From: Arthrobacter globiformis
GTDB lineage: Bacteria; Actinomycetota; Actinomycetes; Actinomycetales; Micrococcaceae
Direction of reading: 5' to 3'
Assembly: GCF_030815865.1 (NCBI RefSeq)
Contig: NZ_JAUSXI010000001.1
Coordinates: 2,170,001 to 2,234,000 of the forward strand
DNA length: 64,000 nt
The position numbers and the translations under genes were made by a program. This document shows, piece by piece, positions 7,947 through 16,162 of this stretch (position 1 is its first letter; every line of letters begins with the position of its first letter). The notes under the pieces are model-generated. The model was not told the DNA's origin. It saw only the letters and a program-made list of their open reading frames with translations, and did no database searches.

Positions 7947-9548
7947 TTGGACGCCTTGGAAATCGCACGCTGGCAATTCGGAATCACCACCGTCTACCAC
8001 TTCATGATGGTGCCGCTGACAATCGGCCTGGGCCTGGTCGTCGCAGTGATGCAGACCGTCTGGTACCGCACCGGGAATCCGGCCTACCTGCGGATGACCA
8101 AGTTCTGGGGAAAGCTCTTCCTCATCAACTTCATCATGGGCGTGGCCACGGGCATCGTTCAGGAGTTCCAGTTCGGCATGGCCTGGAGCGAATACAGCCG
8201 GTTCGTGGGTGACGTCTTCGGCGCCCCGCTGGCCCTCGAGGCACTCCTCGCCTTCTTCGTCGAGTCGACCTTCCTGGGCCTGTGGATCTTCGGCTGGAAG
8301 CAGCTGAAGAAGGGCATCCACCTCGCCTGCCTCTGGATCGCCGTGGTGGGCTCCTTTTTCTCCGCCTACTTCATCATCGTGGCCAACAGCTGGATGCAGC
8401 ACCCCGTCGGCGTCACGATGATTGACGGCCGCCCGGTCATGACCGACGCCTGGGCCGTGTTCACCAACAACACTGCCCTCGTGGCCGTGCCCCACACCCT
8501 CTTCGGCGCGCTTGCCGTGGCCGGGGGATTCCTGCTGGGCATCGCCTGGTACCACCTCTGGCGCCGGCGCCGCGACGGCATCGACGCCGTCGGGGCGGAC
8601 GGTAAGGTCATCGCCGGTGAGGCCGCGATCCCGGGCCGCGACCGCACCGACTACACGGTGTGGATCAAGTCGCTGCGGATCGGCGCCGTCGTCGCCATGA
8701 TCTCCTTTGCCGGAACCGCGCTCACGGGAGACCTGCAAGGCAAGCTGATGTTCGAACAGCAGCCCATGAAGATGGCCGCCGCCGAAGCCGCGTGCCACGA
8801 CGGTACGGGATTCTCCGTCCTGAGTGTCGGCAACGTCGGCTCCCGCAACTGCGACGACATCGTGGCGCTGATCGAGGTCCCGGGCATCCTGTCCTACCTC
8901 GCCAAGGGCGACTTCACTACGGAGGTCAAGGGCGTCAACAGCCTGATCGAGCAGTACAAGGCGGACTACGGCACACACGTGCCGGACAACCCCATCTACG
9001 GTGACCGCGCCGGCCAGGAAGTCGAGTACGTGCCGGTCATGGAGGTCACCTACTGGGGCTTCCGGGCCATGATCGGCTTCGGCGGCCTGGCTGCCCTCGC
9101 CGCCCTGGTGGCACTCTGGCTGACCCGCAAGGGGACCGTCCCCGAGTCGCGCTGGCTAATGCGGCTGGCCGTGTTCGGCATTCTGGCTCCCTTCGGTGCC
9201 AACGCCGCGGGCTGGATCTTCACGGAAATGGGCCGCCAGCCCTTCGTCGTGGCCCCCAACCCCGACCTCAACGGCATCGACCAGGTCTTCATGTTCACGG
9301 CCGCGGCTGTTTCGCCAGGGGTTTCCGCTGGCGAAATCCTGACGTCCCTCATTGTCCTCACCCTGATCTACGCGGTGCTCCTCGTGGTGGAGGTGAAACT
9401 CCTCGTGAAGTACGTACGGGGTGGCGTCGCCTCGGCAATGCCCGAACTGGTCCACGCGCCGGTTGACGAGAACGAGGACGCCACGCCCCGCGACGGCGGA
9501 CCGGACAAGCCCGGAACCTCCGACGACGTCCTGGCGTTCGCCTACTAA
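7947..9548 (+). CDS. cydA: Cytochrome bd quinol oxidase subunit I
   Basis: A 533-residue membrane subunit of the high-affinity terminal oxidase, carrying hemes b558, b595 and d and the quinol site. Evidence: EIARWQFGITTVYHFMMVPL at the N-terminus with the conserved His (heme ligand), NSWMQHPVGV near residue 150, a hydrophilic Q-loop around 270-370, and GRQPF near residue 428, where most homologues have GRQPW. The start is TTG 7947; an in-frame TAA at 7932 rules out anything longer, and TAGGGA just upstream can serve as ribosome site. First gene of cydA-cydB-cydDC; probably repressed through the BlaI-type dyads upstream. Confidence 0.96.
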   Translation: MDALEIARWQFGITTVYHFMMVPLTIGLGLVVAVMQTVWYRTGNPAYLRMTKFWGKLFLINFIMGVATGIVQEFQFGMAWSEYSRFVGDVFGAPLALEALLAFFVESTFLGLWIFGWKQLKKGIHLACLWIAVVGSFFSAYFIIVANSWMQHPVGVTMIDGRPVMTDAWAVFTNNTALVAVPHTLFGALAVAGGFLLGIAWYHLWRRRRDGIDAVGADGKVIAGEAAIPGRDRTDYTVWIKSLRIGAVVAMISFAGTALTGDLQGKLMFEQQPMKMAAAEAACHDGTGFSVLSVGNVGSRNCDDIVALIEVPGILSYLAKGDFTTEVKGVNSLIEQYKADYGTHVPDNPIYGDRAGQEVEYVPVMEVTYWGFRAMIGFGGLAALAALVALWLTRKGTVPESRWLMRLAVFGILAPFGANAAGWIFTEMGRQPFVVAPNPDLNGIDQVFMFTAAAVSPGVSAGEILTSLIVLTLIYAVLLVVEVKLLVKYVRGGVASAMPELVHAPVDENEDATPRDGGPDKPGTSDDVLAFAY

Positions 9549-9566
9549 GACCCGAGGATACAAAGC

Positions 9567-10616
9567 ATGGAACTGCTGCCAACCATCTGGTTCATTGCCA
9601 TCGCCGTCCTGTGGACCGGCTACCTCTTCCTGGAGGGATTCGACCTTGGGGTCGGGATGCTGATGAAGATCTTTGCCCGCAACAACACCGAACGCCGCGT
9701 GCTCCTCAACACCATCGGGCCGGTCTGGGACGGAAACGAAGTCTGGCTTCTCACCGCCGGCGGCGCCACCTTCGCGGCCTTCCCATTCTGGTACGCCTCC
9801 CTGTTCTCCGCCCTGTACCTGCCCTTGCTGCTGGTCCTCGTCGCGCTGATCTTCCGCGCGGTGGCGTTCGAATACCGCGGCAAGGTGGACACCGACCGCT
9901 GGCGCAACACCTGGGACTGGGCGATCGCCGTCGGATCCTTCCTGGCCGCCTTCGGCGTGGGTGCCGCCCTGGGGCTGACCACCACCGGACTGCCGCTGGA
10001 CGCCAACGGCGACCGCGACGGCGGGCCGTTCGCCTGGTTCAGCTGGTACGCGGTGCTGGGGGGCCTGGCAGTGGCTGGCTTTGCCCTGCTGCACGCCTTG
10101 GCGTTCCTGGCACTGAAGACCGATGGCGACGTCCGGCACCGCGCGCGGCGGTGGTTTGTGCGGCTGCTTCCCGTCCTGCTCCTCCCGATGGCGGGCTGGG
10201 CCATCGGCGTGCAGGTCCTCAGCGGTGAAGCCTGGACGATGGTTGTCCTCGCCGCGGCCGTGGTTGCCGCGGCCGTGGCCTGGGCCCAGGCCCGGAAGGG
10301 AAACGAGGGCCGGGCCTTCCTGGCAATCGGCGTGTTCCTGCTGGGCGGCTCCGCCTCCATCTTCGGGGCTGTGTTCCCGGTGGTCCTGCCGTCCACCATC
10401 GACCCCGCCTTCAACCTCACCATCGCCAACGCCTCGTCCTCGGACTACACGCTCGGTCTGATGAGCATCGCGGCGTGCATGGGGCTGCCGCTGGTGATCG
10501 CCTACCAGGCGTGGACGTACTGGGTGTTCCGCCGCCGCGTCAGCGCCGCCCACATTCCGGAGGCGCACAGCTTCCTGCCCGCGGTCGCCGCTAAAGCACT
10601 CATCAGGAAAGACTGA
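9567..10616 (+). CDS. cydB: Cytochrome bd quinol oxidase subunit II
   Basis: A 349-residue multi-span membrane protein that partners CydA. The N-terminus MELLPTIWFIAIAVLWTGYL leads into EGFDLGVGML, the CydB hallmark. IGPVWDGNEVWLLTAGGA and the loop FRAVAFEYRGK follow. The start lies 18 bp after the cydA stop with a GAGGA-type site (9552-9556). Length fits the usual 330-380. Downstream, the CydDC exporter starts 6 bp after its stop, so all three are one transcription unit. Confidence 0.96.
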   Translation: MELLPTIWFIAIAVLWTGYLFLEGFDLGVGMLMKIFARNNTERRVLLNTIGPVWDGNEVWLLTAGGATFAAFPFWYASLFSALYLPLLLVLVALIFRAVAFEYRGKVDTDRWRNTWDWAIAVGSFLAAFGVGAALGLTTTGLPLDANGDRDGGPFAWFSWYAVLGGLAVAGFALLHALAFLALKTDGDVRHRARRWFVRLLPVLLLPMAGWAIGVQVLSGEAWTMVVLAAAVVAAAVAWAQARKGNEGRAFLAIGVFLLGGSASIFGAVFPVVLPSTIDPAFNLTIANASSSDYTLGLMSIAACMGLPLVIAYQAWTYWVFRRRVSAAHIPEAHSFLPAVAAKALIRKD

Positions 10617-10622
10617 CCCGCA

Positions 10623-13600
10623 TTGAAACCCCAGTTCCCGTCCGGACCCTCCACCCGCCGCGCCCTCTACGGACTGGGCCTGCTGGCTGCCCTAAAGGCC
10701 CTGTCCCTGGTGCTCATGGGGCAGGCCGTCGCCGATGTGCTGGCCGGCCTCATGACGCAGGACGCCGCGTGGGCTGGCCAGCTGGGCTGGGGCGCCGCCG
10801 GCGTGGTGCTGCGGTCCGTGACGGTCTGGGCGCAGGGCGTCGCCGCGAGGCGCGCCGCCCTGGGCGTCAAGGAGGAGCTGCGCGCGCAACTGCTCGAGAC
10901 GGCAGTGCGCAACCGAGTCCGGTCTGCAGGCCCTTCCGACGGCGGCCTGGCGGTGCTTGCGACCCGAGGCCTGGACGCGCTGGACAGCTATTACACGCAG
11001 TACCTCCCCGCGCTGGTGAACTGTGCGGCCATACCGCTGCTGCTCGGCGCCCGGATCCTTTTCGCCGACTGGGTCAGCGCGGTGGTGATCGTGCTGACGG
11101 TGCCCCTGGTTCCCGTGTTCATGGTGCTGATCGGCCGCTACACGGAGGACAAGGTGCGGGATGCCCAGGCCGCCCTGTCCAGGCTGTCCGGGCACATGCT
11201 CGAACTCGCCAAGGGACTGCCGGTGCTGGTGGGACTCGGCCGCGCCGCCGCCCAGCGCCGCGCCCTGGAGGACATCTCCGAGGATTACCGGTCGCGGACC
11301 ATGGGGACCCTGCGGACGGCGTTCCTCTCCGCCCTCGCCCTGGAACTGATCGCCACGATCTCCGTTGCCGTGGTGGCGGTGTTCATCGGCGTCCGGCTCG
11401 TCCACGGCGACATGGCGCTGGAGGCCGGGCTGCTTGCCCTCATCCTTGCCCCCGACTGCTATCTTCCGCTCCGTGAGCTGGGGACCGCACACCACGCGAG
11501 CGACGACGGCCGGGCCGCCCTTGCTGAAACTACGGCGGTGCTGGAAGCACCGGAGCCCCGGCGCCTCGTGCCCGGTCCGGCCTCGGCCGGACCGGGCGGT
11601 GTGCAGGCCGCCGATGTGGCGGGCCCGCGCAGCCTGAGGGTCCGGGACCTCACGGTCAGCTATCCGGGAAGGCAGGGTCCCGCCGTCGGCCCCCTCAGCT
11701 TTTCGGCGCCGGCCGGACTGGTCACCGCGCTGGACGGCGCCAGCGGGGCGGGCAAGAGCACGGTGCTGGGCGTTCTCGCGGGCACGGTCGGAACCGGGGG
11801 CGGCACGGCGGTCTCAGGAACTGTTGAAGGATTCACGGCCGGGGATGTGGCCTGGGTGCCGCAGCATCCCGTGATGGTGGCGGACACCGTGCGCGCCGAA
11901 GTCCTGCTGTACCTGACGGCCGGGACTGTTACAGCCGGCACCGAAGTAACCAGTGCAGCAGCCGCCGCTGATGAAGCACATGCCGGGGGAGTGCTGCGCT
12001 GCCTGGCGGCCGTAGGCGCGGACCATCTGGCGGACAAGCATCCAGCCGAACTGAGCCCGGGCGAGCTGCGCCGCGTGGCCCTTGCCCGCGGGCTGGCCCG
12101 CATCGAGGCGGGAGCCACGGTATTGCTCCTGGACGAGCCCACAGCGCACCTCGACCGCGAATCGGCCAACCGTGTCCACCACGCGATCCGTTCGCTGCAC
12201 GGCTGCGCCACCGTCATCCTGGTGGCCCACGACCGCCAGACGAGGGAACTCGCCGACCATATCGTGCCGGTGTCCGGCCGAGGAGCGGCGGCACCTTCTG
12301 CGCCCGCTGCTGAAATCACGACCACAGCCCATGCATCGGCCAGCGTCGCCGTTCCCAGTGCGTCGGCCGACGGCGGGGGAGTCTCCCGGGTGGAGGCCGG
12401 AACCAGGACGGCCGGCGTCCCAGTCGCCGAGGCACCACCCGGCTCCGGTGACGTGGCCGGCATGCTTGCCCGGCTGCTCGCACCCGTCCGCGGACGGTTC
12501 GCTGCCTCCGGAATCGTCGGGGCCCTGGCCGCCCTTTTCGCCGTCGCGCTTTCCGGGCTGTCCGGATGGCTCATCCTGCGCGCCAGTGAGCAGCCGCCCA
12601 TCATGTACCTCCTGACGGCTATCGTCGGCGTCCGGTTCTTCGGCATCGGCCGCGCCGTTCTGCGTTACTGCGAGCGGCTCCTCCTGCACGAAGCCGTGTT
12701 TGCCTCACTGACGAAGCTCCGCGGCCGCCTGTGGGCGTCCCTCAGCCAGCGGGCGCTGTCCCTGCGCCGGCTGCTGCAGGGCGGCAATGTGCTGGGCGCC
12801 GTCATCGAGGACGTCGACACCGTCCGGGACCTGCTCCCGCGGGTGGTGCTGCCGCCGGCTACCGCAGTGGCGGTGGCCGCCGCTGCTGCCGGTACGGTGG
12901 GCTGGCTGCTTCCTGCGGCCCTGCCCGCAGCGCTCGCCGCCGCCCTGGTAAGCCTGGTGGCCGCTCCGGCCGCGGCGCTGCTCGCCGACCGGATGTCGGC
13001 ACAAGCCGAACAGCGGCTGCGCTCCGGGGTCCTCCGGCGGGTCGCCGCGGCACTCGACGCCAGGGCAGAACTGCACGCGAACGGCGCGAAGCGGCCGGTT
13101 CTGGACGCCATCCGTGCGCTGGACCGGGACGCCACCGGCGCGGCACGGCGTTCGGCCTGGGCTGAAGGCCTGGGCCAGGCCCTTACCGTGGCCGCGTGCG
13201 GCGCGGGTGCCCTCTACAGCGCCGTACTGGCGGCTCCCCAAGTGCTGGCCGGTTCCCTTCCGGCGACCACCGTCGGCGTCGTCGTCCTGCTGCAGCTGGC
13301 GCTCGCCGAACCCTTTGGGGCCATGACGACGGCGGTACGGCAGTTTCCGGCATTGCATGCGGTCCTGCGCCGCATCGGTGAGTCGGGCGTCCTGCAGTCC
13401 CGAGAACCCAGCGCTGACGGCGTGTACAGCGCTGATCGCCAGGACGGCGTTGATGGCGGGGACACCGGGCGGCCTTCCCGGCCGGATTCCGGGGAGTTCG
13501 GGCAGCCGGGCGTTGAACTGGATGGATTGTCGGCCGCGTGGCCCGGGGGCGGGGCTGTCTTCAGTGGTCTGTCCGCCGTGGCTGAGCCCGGCCGCTGGCT

Positions 13601-14177
13601 GGCGGTGACCGGCCCGTCCGGCGCCGGCAAGTCCACGCTGCTGGCAGTGGTGCTGGGCTTTCTCCCTGCCCGGGCAGGCCGCATCGCGGTGACGGGCACC
13701 GCGGCGTGGTGCCCGCAGGAGGCGCACCTCTTCGACTCCACGGTCCGCGGGAACCTGCTGCTCGGCAGCCCCCGGCAGCAGTCCGGTGGGGAGCCTGCGG
13801 CGGAGGCCGAGCGTTCGATGCGCGAAGCACTGACGGCGGTTGGGCTGGCACCCCTGCTGGCGCGGCTGGAAGACGGCCTCGACACCCGCATCGGCCCGGG
13901 CGGAGCGTTTCTCAGCGGTGGCGAACGGCAGCGGCTGGCAGTGGCACGCACCCTCATGACACAGGCCGACGTGATCCTCCTGGACGAGCCAACGGCGCAC
14001 CTCGACGCAGAATCCGGCCGGGCGCTGATTGCGGACCTGCGTGCCGGACTTGCGTCGCGCACCGTGGTGCTGGTGACCCATAATCCGGCCGACATCAGCC
14101 CCGCCGATGCGCTTCTGGACCTCCGCCCCGAACACCGGCTCTCCGCCTCCGCGGTGATGGCGTCCGGCCGGGGTTAG
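10623..14177 (+). CDS. cydDC: CydD-CydC fused thiol/heme ABC exporter for cytochrome bd assembly
   Basis: A single 1184-residue chain containing two complete ABC half-exporters, the fused CydD and CydC found in many actinobacteria. The complex is needed for maturation of cytochrome bd. First half: six-span domain (about 15-300), Walker A GASGAGKST, signature LSPGELRRVALARG, Walker B LLLDEPTAHLD. An Ala/Gly-rich linker follows (about 555-610). Second half: Walker A GPSGAGKST, signature LSGGERQRLAVART, Walker B ILLDEPTAHLD. TTG 10623 is the start, 6 bp after cydB. Its 3' end overlaps by 4 bp the end of the convergent zinc-ribbon gene. Confidence 0.95.
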   Translation: MKPQFPSGPSTRRALYGLGLLAALKALSLVLMGQAVADVLAGLMTQDAAWAGQLGWGAAGVVLRSVTVWAQGVAARRAALGVKEELRAQLLETAVRNRVRSAGPSDGGLAVLATRGLDALDSYYTQYLPALVNCAAIPLLLGARILFADWVSAVVIVLTVPLVPVFMVLIGRYTEDKVRDAQAALSRLSGHMLELAKGLPVLVGLGRAAAQRRALEDISEDYRSRTMGTLRTAFLSALALELIATISVAVVAVFIGVRLVHGDMALEAGLLALILAPDCYLPLRELGTAHHASDDGRAALAETTAVLEAPEPRRLVPGPASAGPGGVQAADVAGPRSLRVRDLTVSYPGRQGPAVGPLSFSAPAGLVTALDGASGAGKSTVLGVLAGTVGTGGGTAVSGTVEGFTAGDVAWVPQHPVMVADTVRAEVLLYLTAGTVTAGTEVTSAAAAADEAHAGGVLRCLAAVGADHLADKHPAELSPGELRRVALARGLARIEAGATVLLLDEPTAHLDRESANRVHHAIRSLHGCATVILVAHDRQTRELADHIVPVSGRGAAAPSAPAAEITTTAHASASVAVPSASADGGGVSRVEAGTRTAGVPVAEAPPGSGDVAGMLARLLAPVRGRFAASGIVGALAALFAVALSGLSGWLILRASEQPPIMYLLTAIVGVRFFGIGRAVLRYCERLLLHEAVFASLTKLRGRLWASLSQRALSLRRLLQGGNVLGAVIEDVDTVRDLLPRVVLPPATAVAVAAAAAGTVGWLLPAALPAALAAALVSLVAAPAAALLADRMSAQAEQRLRSGVLRRVAAALDARAELHANGAKRPVLDAIRALDRDATGAARRSAWAEGLGQALTVAACGAGALYSAVLAAPQVLAGSLPATTVGVVVLLQLALAEPFGAMTTAVRQFPALHAVLRRIGESGVLQSREPSADGVYSADRQDGVDGGDTGRPSRPDSGEFGQPGVELDGLSAAWPGGGAVFSGLSAVAEPGRWLAVTGPSGAGKSTLLAVVLGFLPARAGRIAVTGTAAWCPQEAHLFDSTVRGNLLLGSPRQQSGGEPAAEAERSMREALTAVGLAPLLARLEDGLDTRIGPGGAFLSGGERQRLAVARTLMTQADVILLDEPTAHLDAESGRALIADLRAGLASRTVVLVTHNPADISPADALLDLRPEHRLSASAVMASGRG

Positions 14178-14404
14178 CCCACCAGTGCCTGCTTCTGGCG
14201 GCCGTTGACCACCGACGTGGCTCCGCAGTTCGAGCAGGTGATCCGGTAGGAGCGGGAGGTCGTGAAAACCGGGATGAAGAACAGCGTGAACTTTGTGGCG
14301 CGCTCCTCCAGGTGGTGGTGGGCGAACACGCCGCAGTACCGGCAGGATGCCGCCCGGCCGGGGAGCAGCTTCTGGACTGTCTTGAACCCGAAGAGTAGAA
14401 GCAT
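14174..14404 (-). CDS. Small zinc-ribbon protein
   Basis: A 76-residue protein with two C-x2-C knuckles: S-C-R-Y-C-G near residue 21 and I-T-C-S-N-C-G near 57. Between them lies a hydrophobic stretch (FTLFFIPVF) that could be membrane-associated or buried. It matches the zinc-ribbon protein family common in Arthrobacter, of unknown function. The start ATG 14404 is preceded by AAAGG at a spacing of 7. It converges on cydDC with a 4-bp overlap of stop codons. Confidence 0.8.
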   Translation of the reverse strand: MLLLFGFKTVQKLLPGRAASCRYCGVFAHHHLEERATKFTLFFIPVFTTSRSYRITCSNCGATSVVNGRQKQALVG

Positions 14405-14536
14405 GCTGTGCCTTTCAGGGAAACGCTGGGGTAGTTTTCCCAGCCCGATGATGGCACCAGCCTAAGGCTTCCCACGCCGCCGCGTCAGGCGTGGCAGGCA
14501 GCGTCAGGAATGATGGCGCGGCATCTTCCCTGCGGC

Positions 14537-14542
14537 TAGCCT
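14537..14542 (+). promoter_or_regulatory. Leaderless-type -10 of GNAT gene
   Basis: TAGCCT followed by 6 nt and then ATG 14549; no Shine-Dalgarno sequence in between. Predicts transcription starting at the ATG. Confidence 0.6.
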
Positions 14543-14548
14543 GTTCCC

Positions 14549-15616
14549 ATGACGCATACGGATGCCTCTGACCGGACCGCGGACGGCTCAGCTGAGCTGC
14601 CCGCCGTCGACTTTCCGGAACTGCACTGGCGCAGCGCCATACCCGCGGACCTGGACGCATGGGCTGCGCTGATCGCCAGGACCGCGGCCGTCGAGCAGCC
14701 GGTGTGGTTTGAAAGGCGGGCGGACCTGGAACAGATTATGGAGTCCAAAAACAACCCGGTGGGGCCGAACACAGTACTTGGCTTGGACTCCAGCGGCGTC
14801 CCGCGGGCGTACGCCCGCCTCACCAAGAACAAGGACGGGGCCAAGGCGCACGGATTCTGTGCCGTCGACCCGCAGTGGCAGCGCCGCGGTGTGGGCTCAG
14901 CCCTTCTGGCCTGGCTCGAGGCCCGGACAAGGCAGCGGTTCGCGGAAGATCACAGTGCAGGGCCAGACGGTGCAGGGCCAGACAGTGCGGCGCCGGACGG
15001 CGGAGGGCCGGTGCCACGGCTGCGGCTTTTCATCGAGCAGAAACAGCAGCACCAATGCGTCCTCCTGGAGGAGTCGGGGTATGAGGTGGTCCGCTACTAC
15101 AACGAGATGCACCGCCCGCTGTCCGCGCCGCTGCCTGATGCACCACTGGACCACGGGCTGGAACTGGTGCCCATGGAACCCGGGCTGAGCGAAGCCCTGC
15201 GTTTGGCGCACAACCAGGTCTTTGCCGACCACTGGGGCAGCGAACCACGGGACGAGGAGTCATGGGGCTTCGTGGTCAACGACCCCCTGGCCCGGCCTGA
15301 CCTCAGCGCCGTCGTGCTGGAGAGCCGCACGGGTGAGATCGCCGGCTACCAGCTGGCCAGCTATGACCCCGACAACACGGTGGCGCGCGGGTTCAGCGAG
15401 GGCTATACGGACCTGCTCGGTGTCCGCCGGGAGTTCCGAGGGCGCGGGATCGCCCAGGCGCTTCTGGCTGACGCGATGCGGCGCTTTGCCGCCGCGGGCC
15501 TGGACAAGGCGTCGCTGGACGTGGACTCCGAGAATCCAAGCGGGGCCATGGCGCTGTACCGCAAGATGGGCTACGTCCCGGTCAATACCAGCCTCGCGTG
15601 GGACAAGGTCCTTTAG
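14549..15616 (+). CDS. Tandem GNAT-domain acetyltransferase
   Basis: A 355-residue protein with two GNAT domains arranged as in mycothiol synthase-like enzymes. The first domain (about 25-135) has the acetyl-CoA loop in CAVDPQWQRRGVGSALLAWL. The second (about 210-350) has LLGVRREFRGRGIAQALLAD and ENPSGAMALYRKMGYVPV. The two are joined by a linker expanded in a pentapeptide (S/G-A-G-P-D) repeat. True MshD has a related layout but usually a shorter linker, so the substrate is uncertain. It appears to be a single gene with a leaderless promoter; its end converges on the DinB-like gene 15 bp away. Confidence 0.85.
   Translation: MTHTDASDRTADGSAELPAVDFPELHWRSAIPADLDAWAALIARTAAVEQPVWFERRADLEQIMESKNNPVGPNTVLGLDSSGVPRAYARLTKNKDGAKAHGFCAVDPQWQRRGVGSALLAWLEARTRQRFAEDHSAGPDGAGPDSAAPDGGGPVPRLRLFIEQKQQHQCVLLEESGYEVVRYYNEMHRPLSAPLPDAPLDHGLELVPMEPGLSEALRLAHNQVFADHWGSEPRDEESWGFVVNDPLARPDLSAVVLESRTGEIAGYQLASYDPDNTVARGFSEGYTDLLGVRREFRGRGIAQALLADAMRRFAAAGLDKASLDVDSENPSGAMALYRKMGYVPVNTSLAWDKVL
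14953..15009 (+). repeat. 15-bp in-frame tandem repeats, about 3.8 copies
   Basis: Units begin at 14953, 14968, 14983 and 14998 (consensus CRGTGCAGGGCCAGA with divergence). They encode S/G-A-G/A-P-D repeats in the linker between the two GNAT domains. Confidence 0.75.
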
Positions 15617-15631
15617 CCGGACTGATTTGGG

Positions 15632-16150
15632 TCAGCCGTCCACGTCCGCAAGGTGATGGACGACGTCGTGCAGGAAATACTGCGCGAGCGTCAGGACGGT
15701 GAACTCCGAGCCGTTGCTGCGCAGGCCGGTCCGGCTCCACTGCGACTCCTGCACCCTGGCGAAGGATGCCGCAACCTGCTGGCCCTCCGTGGTGAGCTCG
15801 GCGCTCACCACGGCCGGGTCTGCATTCACGTAGTCGCCCTCTACCGCTGTCCGGTCCTGGTCCCAGTTCTCAAACTGGGCATTGTCCTCGGTGAGCATCA
15901 GGTTGATGCGGCGGTCGAAGAGGCTGAACACATCCCTGACGTGGCAGGCGTACTCCAGCGCGGACCAGGTGCTCTCGTCCGGCCGCTCGCTGGCGTCCGG
16001 CCGCCGGAGCACGGCCCGCCAGCGCGGCAGCATGTTTTCGACGCTGCCGGGAACTGTTGACGGCGTGACGGTGGACGCGTCGAAGCCGCACTGGCTGCAG
16101 GGGCGGGACAGGACCCAGGTCCAGTCTTTTTCATCCGGGACGATAGGCAT
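15632..16150 (-). CDS. DinB-like (DUF664/YfiT-type) protein
   Basis: A 172-residue protein with the DinB four-helix layout. WSALEYACHVRDVFSLFDRR is the first conserved helix with a metal-ligand His, and LAQYFLHDVVHHLADVDG at the C-terminus supplies the other histidines. Superfamily members are nickel- or zinc-dependent thiol-S-transferases (mycothiol or bacillithiol) or of unknown role. It follows topoisomerase IV A on the same strand by 9 nt but has its own leaderless-type promoter. The activity cannot be predicted further. Confidence 0.85.
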   Translation of the reverse strand: MPIVPDEKDWTWVLSRPCSQCGFDASTVTPSTVPGSVENMLPRWRAVLRRPDASERPDESTWSALEYACHVRDVFSLFDRRINLMLTEDNAQFENWDQDRTAVEGDYVNADPAVVSAELTTEGQQVAASFARVQESQWSRTGLRSNGSEFTVLTLAQYFLHDVVHHLADVDG

Positions 16151-16156
16151 GGCAGT

Positions 16157-16162
16157 AGTCTA
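16157..16162 (-). promoter_or_regulatory. Leaderless-type -10 of DinB gene, overlapping the parC stop codon
   Basis: On the minus strand TAGACT, then ACTGCC, then ATG at 16150. The first three bases (16162-16160) are the TAG stop of topoisomerase IV subunit A. Confidence 0.6.
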
